The notes under the pieces were generated by a model. The model ran no database searches, was not told where the DNA came from, and worked only from the letters and a program-made list of their open reading frames with translations. From positions 682,001 to 746,000 of the forward strand of contig CBDEVI010000002.1 of assembly GCA_965243625.1 (NCBI GenBank): a stretch of 64,000 nucleotides of DNA. The letters are read 5' to 3'. Each line of letters starts with the position of its first letter. Position 1 is the stretch's first letter. A program made the translations under genes and the position numbers. Source of the DNA: JAJECS01 sp965243625. Lineage in GTDB: Bacteria; Chloroflexota; UBA11872. Positions 50,506-58,538 of this stretch are shown piece after piece.

Positions 50506-52866
50506 ATGATTCGAGCGAGAGCCGTCAGTCGCCGATCGTTGCTCCGGGGAAGCGCAGCGGCGTTGGCCGGAAGCGTGGGCGCGGCGACGCTGGCGGCCTG
50601 TGGCGAAGCCGAGGTGATCGAGAAGATCGTGACGGTGACGGAGATCAAGGAGGTGGTGAAGGAAGTCCCGATCGAGACGGTCGTCACCAAGGAGGTGATC
50701 AAGGAAGTCCCGGTCGAGATCATCAAGGAGGTTCCGGTCGAGAAAATCGTCATTCAGGAGGTTCCGGTAGAGAAGGTGGTGATCAAGGAGGTCCCGGTCG
50801 AGACGATCAAGGAAGTGCCGGTTGAGAAGATCGTTGTTCAAGAGGTTGTCGTTGAGAAGGTCGTGACCAAAGAGGTCATTGTCGAGAAGATCGTCGAGGC
50901 TACTCCTACCCCTGAGCCTGCTCCTACCCCTCAGCCCAGTCCTGCCCCTGAACCCACCGCCGCGGTGGCGGAGCGGCCGATGGCTCCCGAAGGCCGCAAC
51001 ATGGAGGCGACGGGGTTCATGCCCTCGAGCTTCCAGGAAGCGCCGTCGCTTGCGGCCCGCGTGGCGGCGGGCGAGTTGCCGCCGGTAACGGAGCGCCTGC
51101 CCGCCGAGCCTTTGGTCTGGCAGCCGTGGGAAGCGATCGGCACTTACGGCGGCCGCCTGAACTTCGCCAGCGTGGCGATTTCGGTGGACATCGGCAATGC
51201 CAACCGCACCGACACGCTGGCCTACGACATGACGGGCACCGTGCTAGTCAACGACGCCGTCAAGCGCCACGAGGTGAGTTCCGATGGCACGACCGTCATC
51301 TTGGAACTGCGCAAGGGGCACAAGTGGTCGGACGGGGCCCCGTTCACATCCGAGAACTTCCAGTGGCACTACGACAACTACATGGTGAACGAAGAGCTTT
51401 CGCCGTCCGGCCCGGGCCCCAGGGTCAACGGCAAGCCGCCGAAGGTCGAGACGCCCGACGAGCTGACGGTGGAAATCTCCTACCCGGACCCCGTGCCGAT
51501 CCTGCTGGACCGGCTGGGCCGCGGTGGGAGCGAGCGCGGGTTCTACATCGCGTCGCACTACATCGAGCAGTTCCACGCGGACTTCAACTCCGAGGCCGAG
51601 CGGTTGGCCAGGCGGGAGGGATTCGACGATTGGACGCAGTTCTTCAAGGCCAAGATGCGCTGGGGCGCGCACCAGACCTGGTTTACCAGGCATGCGGTGG
51701 ACCGGCCGGTGCTGGCGCCGTGGACGCTGACGGCCCACTCGGCGGACCGGGCCTCGCTCGACCGCAACCCCTACTACCACGTCGTCGACACGGAGGGGAA
51801 CCAGCTCCCGTATGTGGAGGGCCTGAACTTCGAGCTGCTGTCGGACCGAGAGGTCTATCAGATCCGCCTGACCCAGGGATCGCTGGACTTCGGGCAGTTC
51901 GAGCTCAGCTTCGGCAACCTGCCGCTGTACCGCGCCAGGGAGTCCTCGGGCAACTACCGGACGCTGATCAGCAAGGCGCTGCGCAGCTCGGCCCTGGCGC
52001 TCCAGCCCAACTGGACGTACAAGGACGCGGCGATTGCCGAGATCTTCCAGGAGCTCGACTTCCGCATCGCGCTTTCAGTGGCTATCGACCGAGAACTCAT
52101 CAACGATGCGGTGTACTTCGGTCTGGCGACGCCCTTCCAGGGCACCGTCCTGCCGAGCTACACGTTCTACGAGGACCACTGGGGCACGATCCACACCGAG
52201 TACGACCCGGCCAAGGCCAATGAGCTGCTCGATGGCATCGGCCTCGACCAGCGCGACGCCCAAGGCTGGCGGCTGCGGCCCGATGGCGAGCGACTCACGC
52301 TGGTCATGGAGATTGGTGACCGGGAAGGGCCGAAGGACGCGATCGCGGAGCTGGTGGCGGAGAACTGGCGCGACGTCGGGCTCGACGCGCGGTGGATCCA
52401 GATGGAGCGCCCACTCTACGAGGAACGCCTGGACCTTCTCACCGAGATCATGATCGGCACCGAGCACACGGAAGCCACCGGGTACTTCACCCGCTGGGTC
52501 CCGTGGGTCTGGGGCTACAAGGGCAAGCGAGCCGTCTGGGCGGGCGCTTGGACCGCGTGGTTCGCCACCAACGGCGGATGGGGGCCCGAGCCGCCGGACG
52601 AGATCAAGGCCAACGCCGAGGCCAAATGGCGATGGCAATTGTCCGTTCCAGGGACTCCCGACTACGACAGGTGGGGCAAGGAATACTTTGGCTGGCAGGC
52701 GGAGAATCTGACGGTGATCGGCACCGTGGGATTCGCCCCGCATCCGACGATCGTCAACAACCGGGTGAAGAACTTCCCGGACGACGAGGAGAACCTGTGG
52801 TTCGGCGCCGGAGCCAACTTCACGAAGCCCTATCGCGCGTTCCAATGGTTCATCCCCGACGCGTGA
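50506..52866 (+). CDS. Peptide/nickel-type ABC transporter substrate-binding lipoprotein with repeat stalk
   Basis: A 786-residue exported binding protein. A twin-arginine signal SRRSLLRG leads to a lipobox AAC (Cys32). Residues about 36-137 are KEVPVEKIV-like heptad-style repeats alternating charged and hydrophobic residues, then a Pro-rich linker, making a long stalk. The C-terminal ~600 residues match the family-5 solute-binding domain (LRKGHKWSDGAPFTSENFQWHY; DFRIALSVAIDRELIND). Such stalked binders are common in Chloroflexota. The ATG at 50506 has GGAGGAG nine bases upstream. No permease or ATPase genes follow; the next gene is a dioxygenase. Confidence 0.9.
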   Translation: MIRARAVSRRSLLRGSAAALAGSVGAATLAACGEAEVIEKIVTVTEIKEVVKEVPIETVVTKEVIKEVPVEIIKEVPVEKIVIQEVPVEKVVIKEVPVETIKEVPVEKIVVQEVVVEKVVTKEVIVEKIVEATPTPEPAPTPQPSPAPEPTAAVAERPMAPEGRNMEATGFMPSSFQEAPSLAARVAAGELPPVTERLPAEPLVWQPWEAIGTYGGRLNFASVAISVDIGNANRTDTLAYDMTGTVLVNDAVKRHEVSSDGTTVILELRKGHKWSDGAPFTSENFQWHYDNYMVNEELSPSGPGPRVNGKPPKVETPDELTVEISYPDPVPILLDRLGRGGSERGFYIASHYIEQFHADFNSEAERLARREGFDDWTQFFKAKMRWGAHQTWFTRHAVDRPVLAPWTLTAHSADRASLDRNPYYHVVDTEGNQLPYVEGLNFELLSDREVYQIRLTQGSLDFGQFELSFGNLPLYRARESSGNYRTLISKALRSSALALQPNWTYKDAAIAEIFQELDFRIALSVAIDRELINDAVYFGLATPFQGTVLPSYTFYEDHWGTIHTEYDPAKANELLDGIGLDQRDAQGWRLRPDGERLTLVMEIGDREGPKDAIAELVAENWRDVGLDARWIQMERPLYEERLDLLTEIMIGTEHTEATGYFTRWVPWVWGYKGKRAVWAGAWTAWFATNGGWGPEPPDEIKANAEAKWRWQLSVPGTPDYDRWGKEYFGWQAENLTVIGTVGFAPHPTIVNNRVKNFPDDEENLWFGAGANFTKPYRAFQWFIPDA

Positions 52867-52911
52867 GTGTGCGACGCTGCCAGGCGCCGCGGCTGGCGAA
52901 GGAGAGGCGCG

Positions 52912-53706
52912 ATGGCAGCGGGTGACGTGACGCAGGCGATGGTGGACTTCTACCGCGTCCACGGGGCGGTCAAGCTGCCGGGACTCATCAGCCGCGATGA
53001 GGCGGCGGCCTACCGCGAGGAGGGGATGCAGCTGCTGCTGGCGGGGCCGACGGGCGAGCTGGATATCGACGGCGCGAACCAGCAGCGGGTGCAGCTGTGG
53101 AAGTGGAACGAGACCATGCGTGCGCTGACGATGCTTCCTCGGCTGGGGGCGGCCGCCGAGCGGCTGGCGGGGATGCCGCTGCGCCTGTGGCACGACGACA
53201 TCATCGCCAAGCCGCCGTACAACGACGGGCCGACCCGTCCGCACCAGGACATGCCGCTGTGGGCGCTGGGCAACGCGCCCGGCGCGCTCACGGCCTGGAT
53301 CGCGCTGCAGGACACGTCGGTGGAGATGGGCTGCATGAGCTTTGCCATGGGCAGCCAGCACTGGAAGGACCTGCCCAAGGAGGTGGCGCACGGCCACCGG
53401 CCGGACATTGCCAAAGGCTCGCTGCAAAACGTGGACGAGGTGGCCTGGCTGCCGCGCATCACCATTCCGCTCCAAGCGGGCGATTGCACGTTTCACAACG
53501 GCTACACGTTTCACATGGCGGGTCCGAATCTGACCGACGAGTGGCGCGTGGCCCATCGAGTGGCGATGGTGGACGCGGCGGCGGTCTACGACCCGCACCT
53601 GCCGCACCCGGTGATCGACGGCCTGGGCCTGGATGCGGGCGACGGACTTCCCGACAGCGCGTTTCCGCCGGTTGCGGGGTGGGCCGGGGCGGCTGCGTCC
53701 GGCTAG
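52912..53706 (+). CDS. Phytanoyl-CoA dioxygenase (PhyH) family protein
   Basis: A 264-residue Fe(II)/2-oxoglutarate-dependent oxygenase-like protein. The metal facial triad is His111-x-Asp113 in RPHQDMPLW and a distal histidine at about 201 in FHMAGPN. HDDIIAKPP and CTFHNGYTF match the family jelly-roll core. PhyH enzymes hydroxylate many small molecules besides phytanoyl-CoA, and this family is often expanded in marine and sponge-associated bacteria; substrate not assignable. The ATG at 52912 has AAGGAG upstream. It lies between the binding-protein gene and the GH32-like gene, 10 bases before the latter's ATG, probably one operon. Confidence 0.88.
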   Translation: MAAGDVTQAMVDFYRVHGAVKLPGLISRDEAAAYREEGMQLLLAGPTGELDIDGANQQRVQLWKWNETMRALTMLPRLGAAAERLAGMPLRLWHDDIIAKPPYNDGPTRPHQDMPLWALGNAPGALTAWIALQDTSVEMGCMSFAMGSQHWKDLPKEVAHGHRPDIAKGSLQNVDEVAWLPRITIPLQAGDCTFHNGYTFHMAGPNLTDEWRVAHRVAMVDAAAVYDPHLPHPVIDGLGLDAGDGLPDSAFPPVAGWAGAAASG

Positions 53707-53716
53707 GCAGACGCGC

Positions 53717-55156
53717 ATGAGCGGGGCGCCGACCGTGAGTGCCGCGGACGACCGCCGGCACACGGCGGACGACCGCTACCGTCCCGCGTATCACTTCACG
53801 GCGCCGGCGAACTTTCTGGGCGATCCGAACGGGACGATCTGGTGGGACGGCGCCTACCACCTGTTCTACCAGCACAACCCCGACGAGGCCTACGACAATC
53901 CACGGCGGATGCACTGGGCTCATGCCGTCAGTGAGGACCTGGTGCATTGGGAGGATTTGCCCATTGCGCTGGCGCCTGAGCCCGGTGGACCCGACCGCCG
54001 GGGCTGCTACAGCGGCGGCGCCATTGATCTCGATGGGGCGCCGGCGCTTGTGTACTACGGCAATCCCGACGGCATTTGCGTCGCGACGAGCGCGGATGGG
54101 CTGCGCACGTGGTCGCGGCATCCGGCCAATCCGCTGATTCCGCATCCGACCGACCCGCAGGCGGTTTGGCGCGCCTGGGACCCGTGCGCCTGGCGGGACG
54201 GCGATGGGTGGTATCTCGCGTGCGGCGGCAAGATCGAGGGCGCCGGCGACACGGCATTCCTGTTCCGCTCGCCGGACTTCGCGCGTTGGGAGTACCGCGG
54301 CTTGCTCTATGCGCCGGGCGGCGAGAGCGATTGCGCGGTGCCGGACCTGTTCAGATTGGGCGGGGCGCACGTGTTGCTGTTCGCCAGCCACGAGCGCGGC
54401 GTGCAGTACTACGTGGGCGAGATTGCGGGCGAGCGTTTCGTTCCGCGGCGGCATGGCCGCATGAACTTCGCCGGGTTTTCGCTGGAGAGCGGGACGCTGT
54501 GCGCCGGACTGACGCTGGGCGACGCCGCCGACCGGCGCATCATGTTTGGCTGGGTGACCGAGGGCCGCACGGAAGCCGCTCAGCGAGCCTCGGGTTGGTC
54601 GGGCGTGATGTGTCTGCCGCGGGTCCTCGCGCTCGGCGGCGACGAACTGCTGCGAATCGAGCCGGCGCCCGAGCTGCGGGTGCTGCGAGGCGATCATCAG
54701 CGGTTCGAGGGCTTGCCTGTGCCGGCGGGAGCGCCGGCGCCGTTGGACGGCGTGGATGCAGTGTGCGCCGAGGTGGTCGTGGCCTTCGAGCGCGAGACCG
54801 CGGGCGAGATCGGCATCGCGGTGGGCCGTTCGCCGGACGGGGCGGAGGAGACGCGGATCGTCTATTCGCGTGCCGAGGGCCGCATCTCCCTCGATCCGAC
54901 GGCGTCGAGTACCGCTCCGGAGGTCGTTGGGCGCGCCATTCAGCACGCCCCGCTTGAGTTGGACGCCGACGAGGCGCTGCAACTGCGGATCTTCGTCGAT
55001 CGATCAATCGTCGAGGTGTTTGCCAACGGGCGACAGTGCCTCACCCAGCGAATCTATCCCTCGCGCTCGGAGAGCCGCGGCGTGTCGCTCATTGCGGAAG
55101 GGGAGGCCGTCGCGCGCTCGGTGGATGTCTGGCAGATGCGATCGATCTGGTCGTGA
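53717..55156 (+). CDS. Glycoside hydrolase family 32-like protein (invertase/fructosidase type)
   Basis: A 479-residue five-bladed propeller plus C-terminal sandwich. The nucleophile motif NFLGDPNG (Asp36) corresponds to GH32 WMNDPNG. HWAHAVSEDLVHW, YSGGAI and the C-terminal LRIFVDRSIVEVFANGR are classic. Two other catalytic blocks deviate: the usual RDP reads WDP in RAWDPCAW, and the ECPD block reads ESDCAVPDLF. It therefore belongs to an atypical branch, perhaps acting on a non-sucrose fructoside or other beta-linked furanoside. No signal peptide. ATG start at 53717, directly after the dioxygenase gene. Confidence 0.82.
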   Translation: MSGAPTVSAADDRRHTADDRYRPAYHFTAPANFLGDPNGTIWWDGAYHLFYQHNPDEAYDNPRRMHWAHAVSEDLVHWEDLPIALAPEPGGPDRRGCYSGGAIDLDGAPALVYYGNPDGICVATSADGLRTWSRHPANPLIPHPTDPQAVWRAWDPCAWRDGDGWYLACGGKIEGAGDTAFLFRSPDFARWEYRGLLYAPGGESDCAVPDLFRLGGAHVLLFASHERGVQYYVGEIAGERFVPRRHGRMNFAGFSLESGTLCAGLTLGDAADRRIMFGWVTEGRTEAAQRASGWSGVMCLPRVLALGGDELLRIEPAPELRVLRGDHQRFEGLPVPAGAPAPLDGVDAVCAEVVVAFERETAGEIGIAVGRSPDGAEETRIVYSRAEGRISLDPTASSTAPEVVGRAIQHAPLELDADEALQLRIFVDRSIVEVFANGRQCLTQRIYPSRSESRGVSLIAEGEAVARSVDVWQMRSIWS

Positions 55157-55513
55157 CTACGGGCAACGAGCGGTGGGGGGCGCAGGGCGGATAGTGGGCG
55201 ACACTGAGGTCTGAGCGCGGCATGGAGAGGCAGCACCGGTGGTCACCCCGATGCGTTGGTTGACCTGCACGGATGGATTCCCGCCTTCGGCGACCCTTGA
55301 GAAAGTCGGTCGGACGAAGGATGGTCGGAGGAGTCCCGCCGCCCCCCAGATTCAGTGAAGGGTGGATTCCCGCCTTCGCGGGAATGACGGACTTTGCGTG
55401 GCCCACGGCCGGCGGGTGGGGTTCGACTGCGATCGAAGGTTGCTCGTCTATGCTGATTGCTGGCGACATTGACCGTGCATCTCGGGTTCGCAGACCCGGA
55501 AATCTGCGGTTTG
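55157..55513 (+). repeat. Gap with full composite repeat block
   Basis: The block at 55272-55390 starts with a half palindrome GGATTCCCGCCTTCGG. It continues through CGACCCTTGAGAAAGTCGGT, a GGAGTCCCGCCGCCCCCCAG stretch and TTCAGTGAAG, and ends in the full palindrome GGTGGATTCCCGCCTTCGCG (55361-55390). Related blocks are at 9045-9165, 26255-26375 and 62985-63107. No gene seen before the tRNA. Confidence 0.75.
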
Positions 55514-55589
55514 CCCAGGTAGCTCAATCGGCAGAGCGGCGGTTTTGTAAACCGCAGGTCGTGGGTTCGAGTCCCACCCTGGGCTCCAC
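55514..55589 (+). tRNA. tRNA-Thr (anticodon TGT)
   Basis: Full cloverleaf with encoded CCA. Acceptor stem GCCCAGG/CCTGGGC, D arm GCTC-AATCGGCA-GAGC, anticodon stem-loop GCGGT-TTTGTAA-ACCGC with anticodon TGT, T arm GTGGG-TTCGAGT-CCCAC, then T-CCA. A membrane-protein gene starts only 27 bases downstream. Confidence 0.95.
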
Positions 55590-55616
55590 GATGCCGAGTC
55601 GCCCCCCCGGTTCGCC

Positions 55617-58412
55617 ATGATCGTTGATCCCGCCGTAGTTCCAGGCTTGCTGCTGCTGGCAGTTGAGCTTGTTGCGCTGGCTGCCGTCGGCTTTGTCGTC
55701 GCGCGAGTGGCGCTGGGGCAGACCGACGACCTGATGGCGCTGGCACAGGGCCTGGTTGTCGGGCTCGCCCTCTGGGGTTTGATCACCAACTTCGTTGTCT
55801 ACCTGCTGCCCGGGCTTACCGGAGCGCTGGCGGGCTGGATGGTTGTGCTGGCGATCGGCGCCGTATTGGCTTGGCGTCGGCACGAGCGCCTTCGGCCAGA
55901 GCCGCGCGTGTTGGCAGGGTTTGCGGTTGCGGTGCTCGTGCTGTTTTGGATCGCGCTGGCCGGTCGCCAACTCATGCCCAACCCGGACCCCTACACCCAT
56001 CAGGGGTTCATCGCCGCGATGCGCGCCGGCGGACCGCATCCGCCGGAACTGCCGTGGAACCCCGGTATGGCCGTGCCCTATCACTACGGCGTTGACCTGC
56101 TGATCGCGTTGCTCACGCCGCCGGTTGGTCCCGATCCGGAGTTCGTGACGGAGGTGCTGGGCGCGTACATCTGGACGAGCTACGGGCTGATCGTGGGAGT
56201 GCTGCTGCTCCGGCGCGGATCGTGGCTGGCGGTTGCAACGCTTGGGCCGCTGCTGCTGGCGGCCGGCACGCAAGCGCTCCTGATCGCCTCGCCGGGTGTC
56301 CTTCAGATTCCGGTCCCCGCGGGGATTCCGGCGCCCGGCCTGCGCGCGTCGCTGGCGACGGTCTATGTGGACGGGCTTGGCGCCAGCGAATCGGTGCCGC
56401 CGAATATCTGGAAGCCGCCGTTCCCGCTGGCCTATGCCCTGGCGCTGGTGGCGCTGGAACGAGCCACGCATGGCAAGGAGCGGCGTTGGCCGCGTCATGT
56501 TGCGTTGGCGCTGCTGGTCGGATTCCTGGGGCTGGTGGATGAAGCCGTCGCTCCGATAGTGCTCGCGCTGTGGGTGCTCTTCGAGGCCGTTTCGCTAGTG
56601 CAAGCCCGGCGCGAACGCCCCATCGTGGGCGAGATTCCGCGCGCCGCGGCGGGACCGTTGTTGGCGGCGCTCCTTCTGGCCGTCGGCGGCGGCGTCATCA
56701 CGGCCGTCCTATTTGGTGAGGATGCCGGTGCGCTGTCCTTCGGTTGGATCGGCGATACGAGCGTCCGTCAACCGCTGGCGTCGTTCACTGCATGGTCGGG
56801 CGGCTTGGGCCTGCTGGCCCTGGGACCTCTCGTTCTGGCCGGCGGCGCCGTGCTGCTGGCCTGGCGCGATCGGTACAGCCTGGCGCTGGCCGCGGCGGCG
56901 AGCGCTTTCGTCGTTGCCGCGCTCACGCTGCAGTACGAAGCCAGGCAGGAGGATGTCACCAGGCTGGACGGGCACGCGCGGAACTTTGGACTGCTGGCGG
57001 TGATGCTGGGCGCGAGCGTGCGACTTCGCGCGCTGCGCCCCTGCTGGCGCTGGGCCGCGGGCGCGGTGATCGTGGGGCTGGTGACCTGGCCGACCGTGGT
57101 GTCACCGCTGCGGGCCATCGGTCCGGGGATCAGCCAGGGCGTGCTGCTCGCCAACGCCAGCATGGAAGCGCGAGAGGCGGAGGCGACGGCTACGTGGCGC
57201 CGAGAGGTGTATCCACGCTTCCGTTCCGCGCGGATTGCCGGCTACATCCGGGACCACACGGACATCGAGGCGCGCACTCTCTCGCCCCACCCGACGGCCA
57301 TGTCCACCGCAACCGGGCGTCCCAACGCGTCGGGATTCATCCAGGCGACGCATCTGCTCTATGAGGTTGGACCCGAATACCAGGACGCCACACGGTATCT
57401 GGAGCCTGCCGCCCTGAGGCGGCTGGGTGTCGCCTACGTGCACGCTCCGGATGCCTGGATCGAGGAGCTGCCGGACCGCGCCAGGCGCTGGCTCCATGAT
57501 CCGGAACTCTTCGAGCTTCTTGTTCGGGATGGCGGCGACGCCCTCTATCGTGTGCGACCGGCGTTCCTCGAGCTCGAGGCCCCGCCGGTCCCGGCGTCTC
57601 ATGAAGCGCTGCGGCGGTCCGTGCCGCCGTCCGCCGTCGTGTACCTGGACCCGGCGATCCAGTCGACGTTCGCCCTGCGCACGGCGTTCACGCTCGCGCA
57701 TGCGCGGCTGGTGGGGGAGGTGTACCCGGACCGCATGCACATGCGGACGGATCTTGGGATCGAGCCGCCTGGTGAGCACATGCCAGACGTCGTTGTCGTG
57801 CCGCACTGGTTTACGCCGTCCATGTTCCCGCCGGCGGCGCGGCAGCCGATCTGGTGGAACGACGGTGTGACGGTCTACTCGCCCAACGGCGCCATCGCTC
57901 CGCTCATGAATTTCACGCCTGGGAATTGGCGGTCTCTCACCGCTCGGATGTCCGACGTCGTCGAGCGGAACCAGCAGATCAGCTTTGCCCTGACGCTGCA
58001 CAACTGGGAGCCGGAGCGCTGGACGGGACAGGATTGGATCGTGGTCGAGACGACGGAAGCCGGACTGCCCGTCTATCCGGGGTTTGGCCGGCCCGCGGCG
58101 GAGCGGTGGTTTCCGGGCGAGGTCTTGTCGCAGCCCGGCGCCATCGAGGCCTTCTACAGCTTCGATCCACGGTCGGGCCGCCTGGTTGCCGGCGCCGGCG
58201 ACGGGCAAATTGGCGCCGAGGGGGACGACGATCCGCTTGGACCCGGACGGTGGACGCTCGCGATGCGGCTGATTCGCGCCGTGGATCGCGGCGGCTACGT
58301 GGCGCACGAGCACGTGGGATTCATCCCGCTGCTGCGGGTGGACATTTCGGAGTCGGGCGACGCGATGGTTGAAGTCTTCGAGGGTGATCTCAACGCGAGG
58401 CTGCGGCCCTAG
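55617..58412 (+). CDS. Large polytopic membrane protein, GT-C-like (copy 1)
   Basis: A 931-residue protein. Residues 1-510 contain about twelve hydrophobic helices. The conserved loop GGPHPPELPWNPGMAVPYHYGVDLL recalls the first outer loop of GT-C glycosyltransferases and related proteins. After about residue 510 a large soluble, probably extracytoplasmic part follows, with AMSTATGRPNASGF, VAYVHAPDAWIEELPDRAR and a terminal beta-rich region (GRWTLAMRLIRAVDRGGYV). This domain plan fits a polyisoprenyl-phosphate-dependent glycosyltransferase or YfhO-type protein, but no catalytic motif is certain. A full-length paralogue follows. The ATG lies 27 bases after tRNA-Thr, so read-through transcription is possible. 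Confidence 0.75.
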   Translation: MIVDPAVVPGLLLLAVELVALAAVGFVVARVALGQTDDLMALAQGLVVGLALWGLITNFVVYLLPGLTGALAGWMVVLAIGAVLAWRRHERLRPEPRVLAGFAVAVLVLFWIALAGRQLMPNPDPYTHQGFIAAMRAGGPHPPELPWNPGMAVPYHYGVDLLIALLTPPVGPDPEFVTEVLGAYIWTSYGLIVGVLLLRRGSWLAVATLGPLLLAAGTQALLIASPGVLQIPVPAGIPAPGLRASLATVYVDGLGASESVPPNIWKPPFPLAYALALVALERATHGKERRWPRHVALALLVGFLGLVDEAVAPIVLALWVLFEAVSLVQARRERPIVGEIPRAAAGPLLAALLLAVGGGVITAVLFGEDAGALSFGWIGDTSVRQPLASFTAWSGGLGLLALGPLVLAGGAVLLAWRDRYSLALAAAASAFVVAALTLQYEARQEDVTRLDGHARNFGLLAVMLGASVRLRALRPCWRWAAGAVIVGLVTWPTVVSPLRAIGPGISQGVLLANASMEAREAEATATWRREVYPRFRSARIAGYIRDHTDIEARTLSPHPTAMSTATGRPNASGFIQATHLLYEVGPEYQDATRYLEPAALRRLGVAYVHAPDAWIEELPDRARRWLHDPELFELLVRDGGDALYRVRPAFLELEAPPVPASHEALRRSVPPSAVVYLDPAIQSTFALRTAFTLAHARLVGEVYPDRMHMRTDLGIEPPGEHMPDVVVVPHWFTPSMFPPAARQPIWWNDGVTVYSPNGAIAPLMNFTPGNWRSLTARMSDVVERNQQISFALTLHNWEPERWTGQDWIVVETTEAGLPVYPGFGRPAAERWFPGEVLSQPGAIEAFYSFDPRSGRLVAGAGDGQIGAEGDDDPLGPGRWTLAMRLIRAVDRGGYVAHEHVGFIPLLRVDISESGDAMVEVFEGDLNARLRP

Positions 58413-58538
58413 ACCGTGCTCAGCACGACGGTTGCATGCGTCGCGCGTGCGCCATGCGCACCTGGGGCCGCCGACCGCGGACGGTGGATAGAAGGTCTAC
58501 CCTGAGCTTCATGCGTGCCGGAATGGGTGTGGACCTGA

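Noticed and set aside
50454..50841. Reverse-strand ORFs rich in Ser/Thr and Asp/Arg repeats
   Set aside because: They are shadows of the KEVPVE repeat region of the binding lipoprotein.
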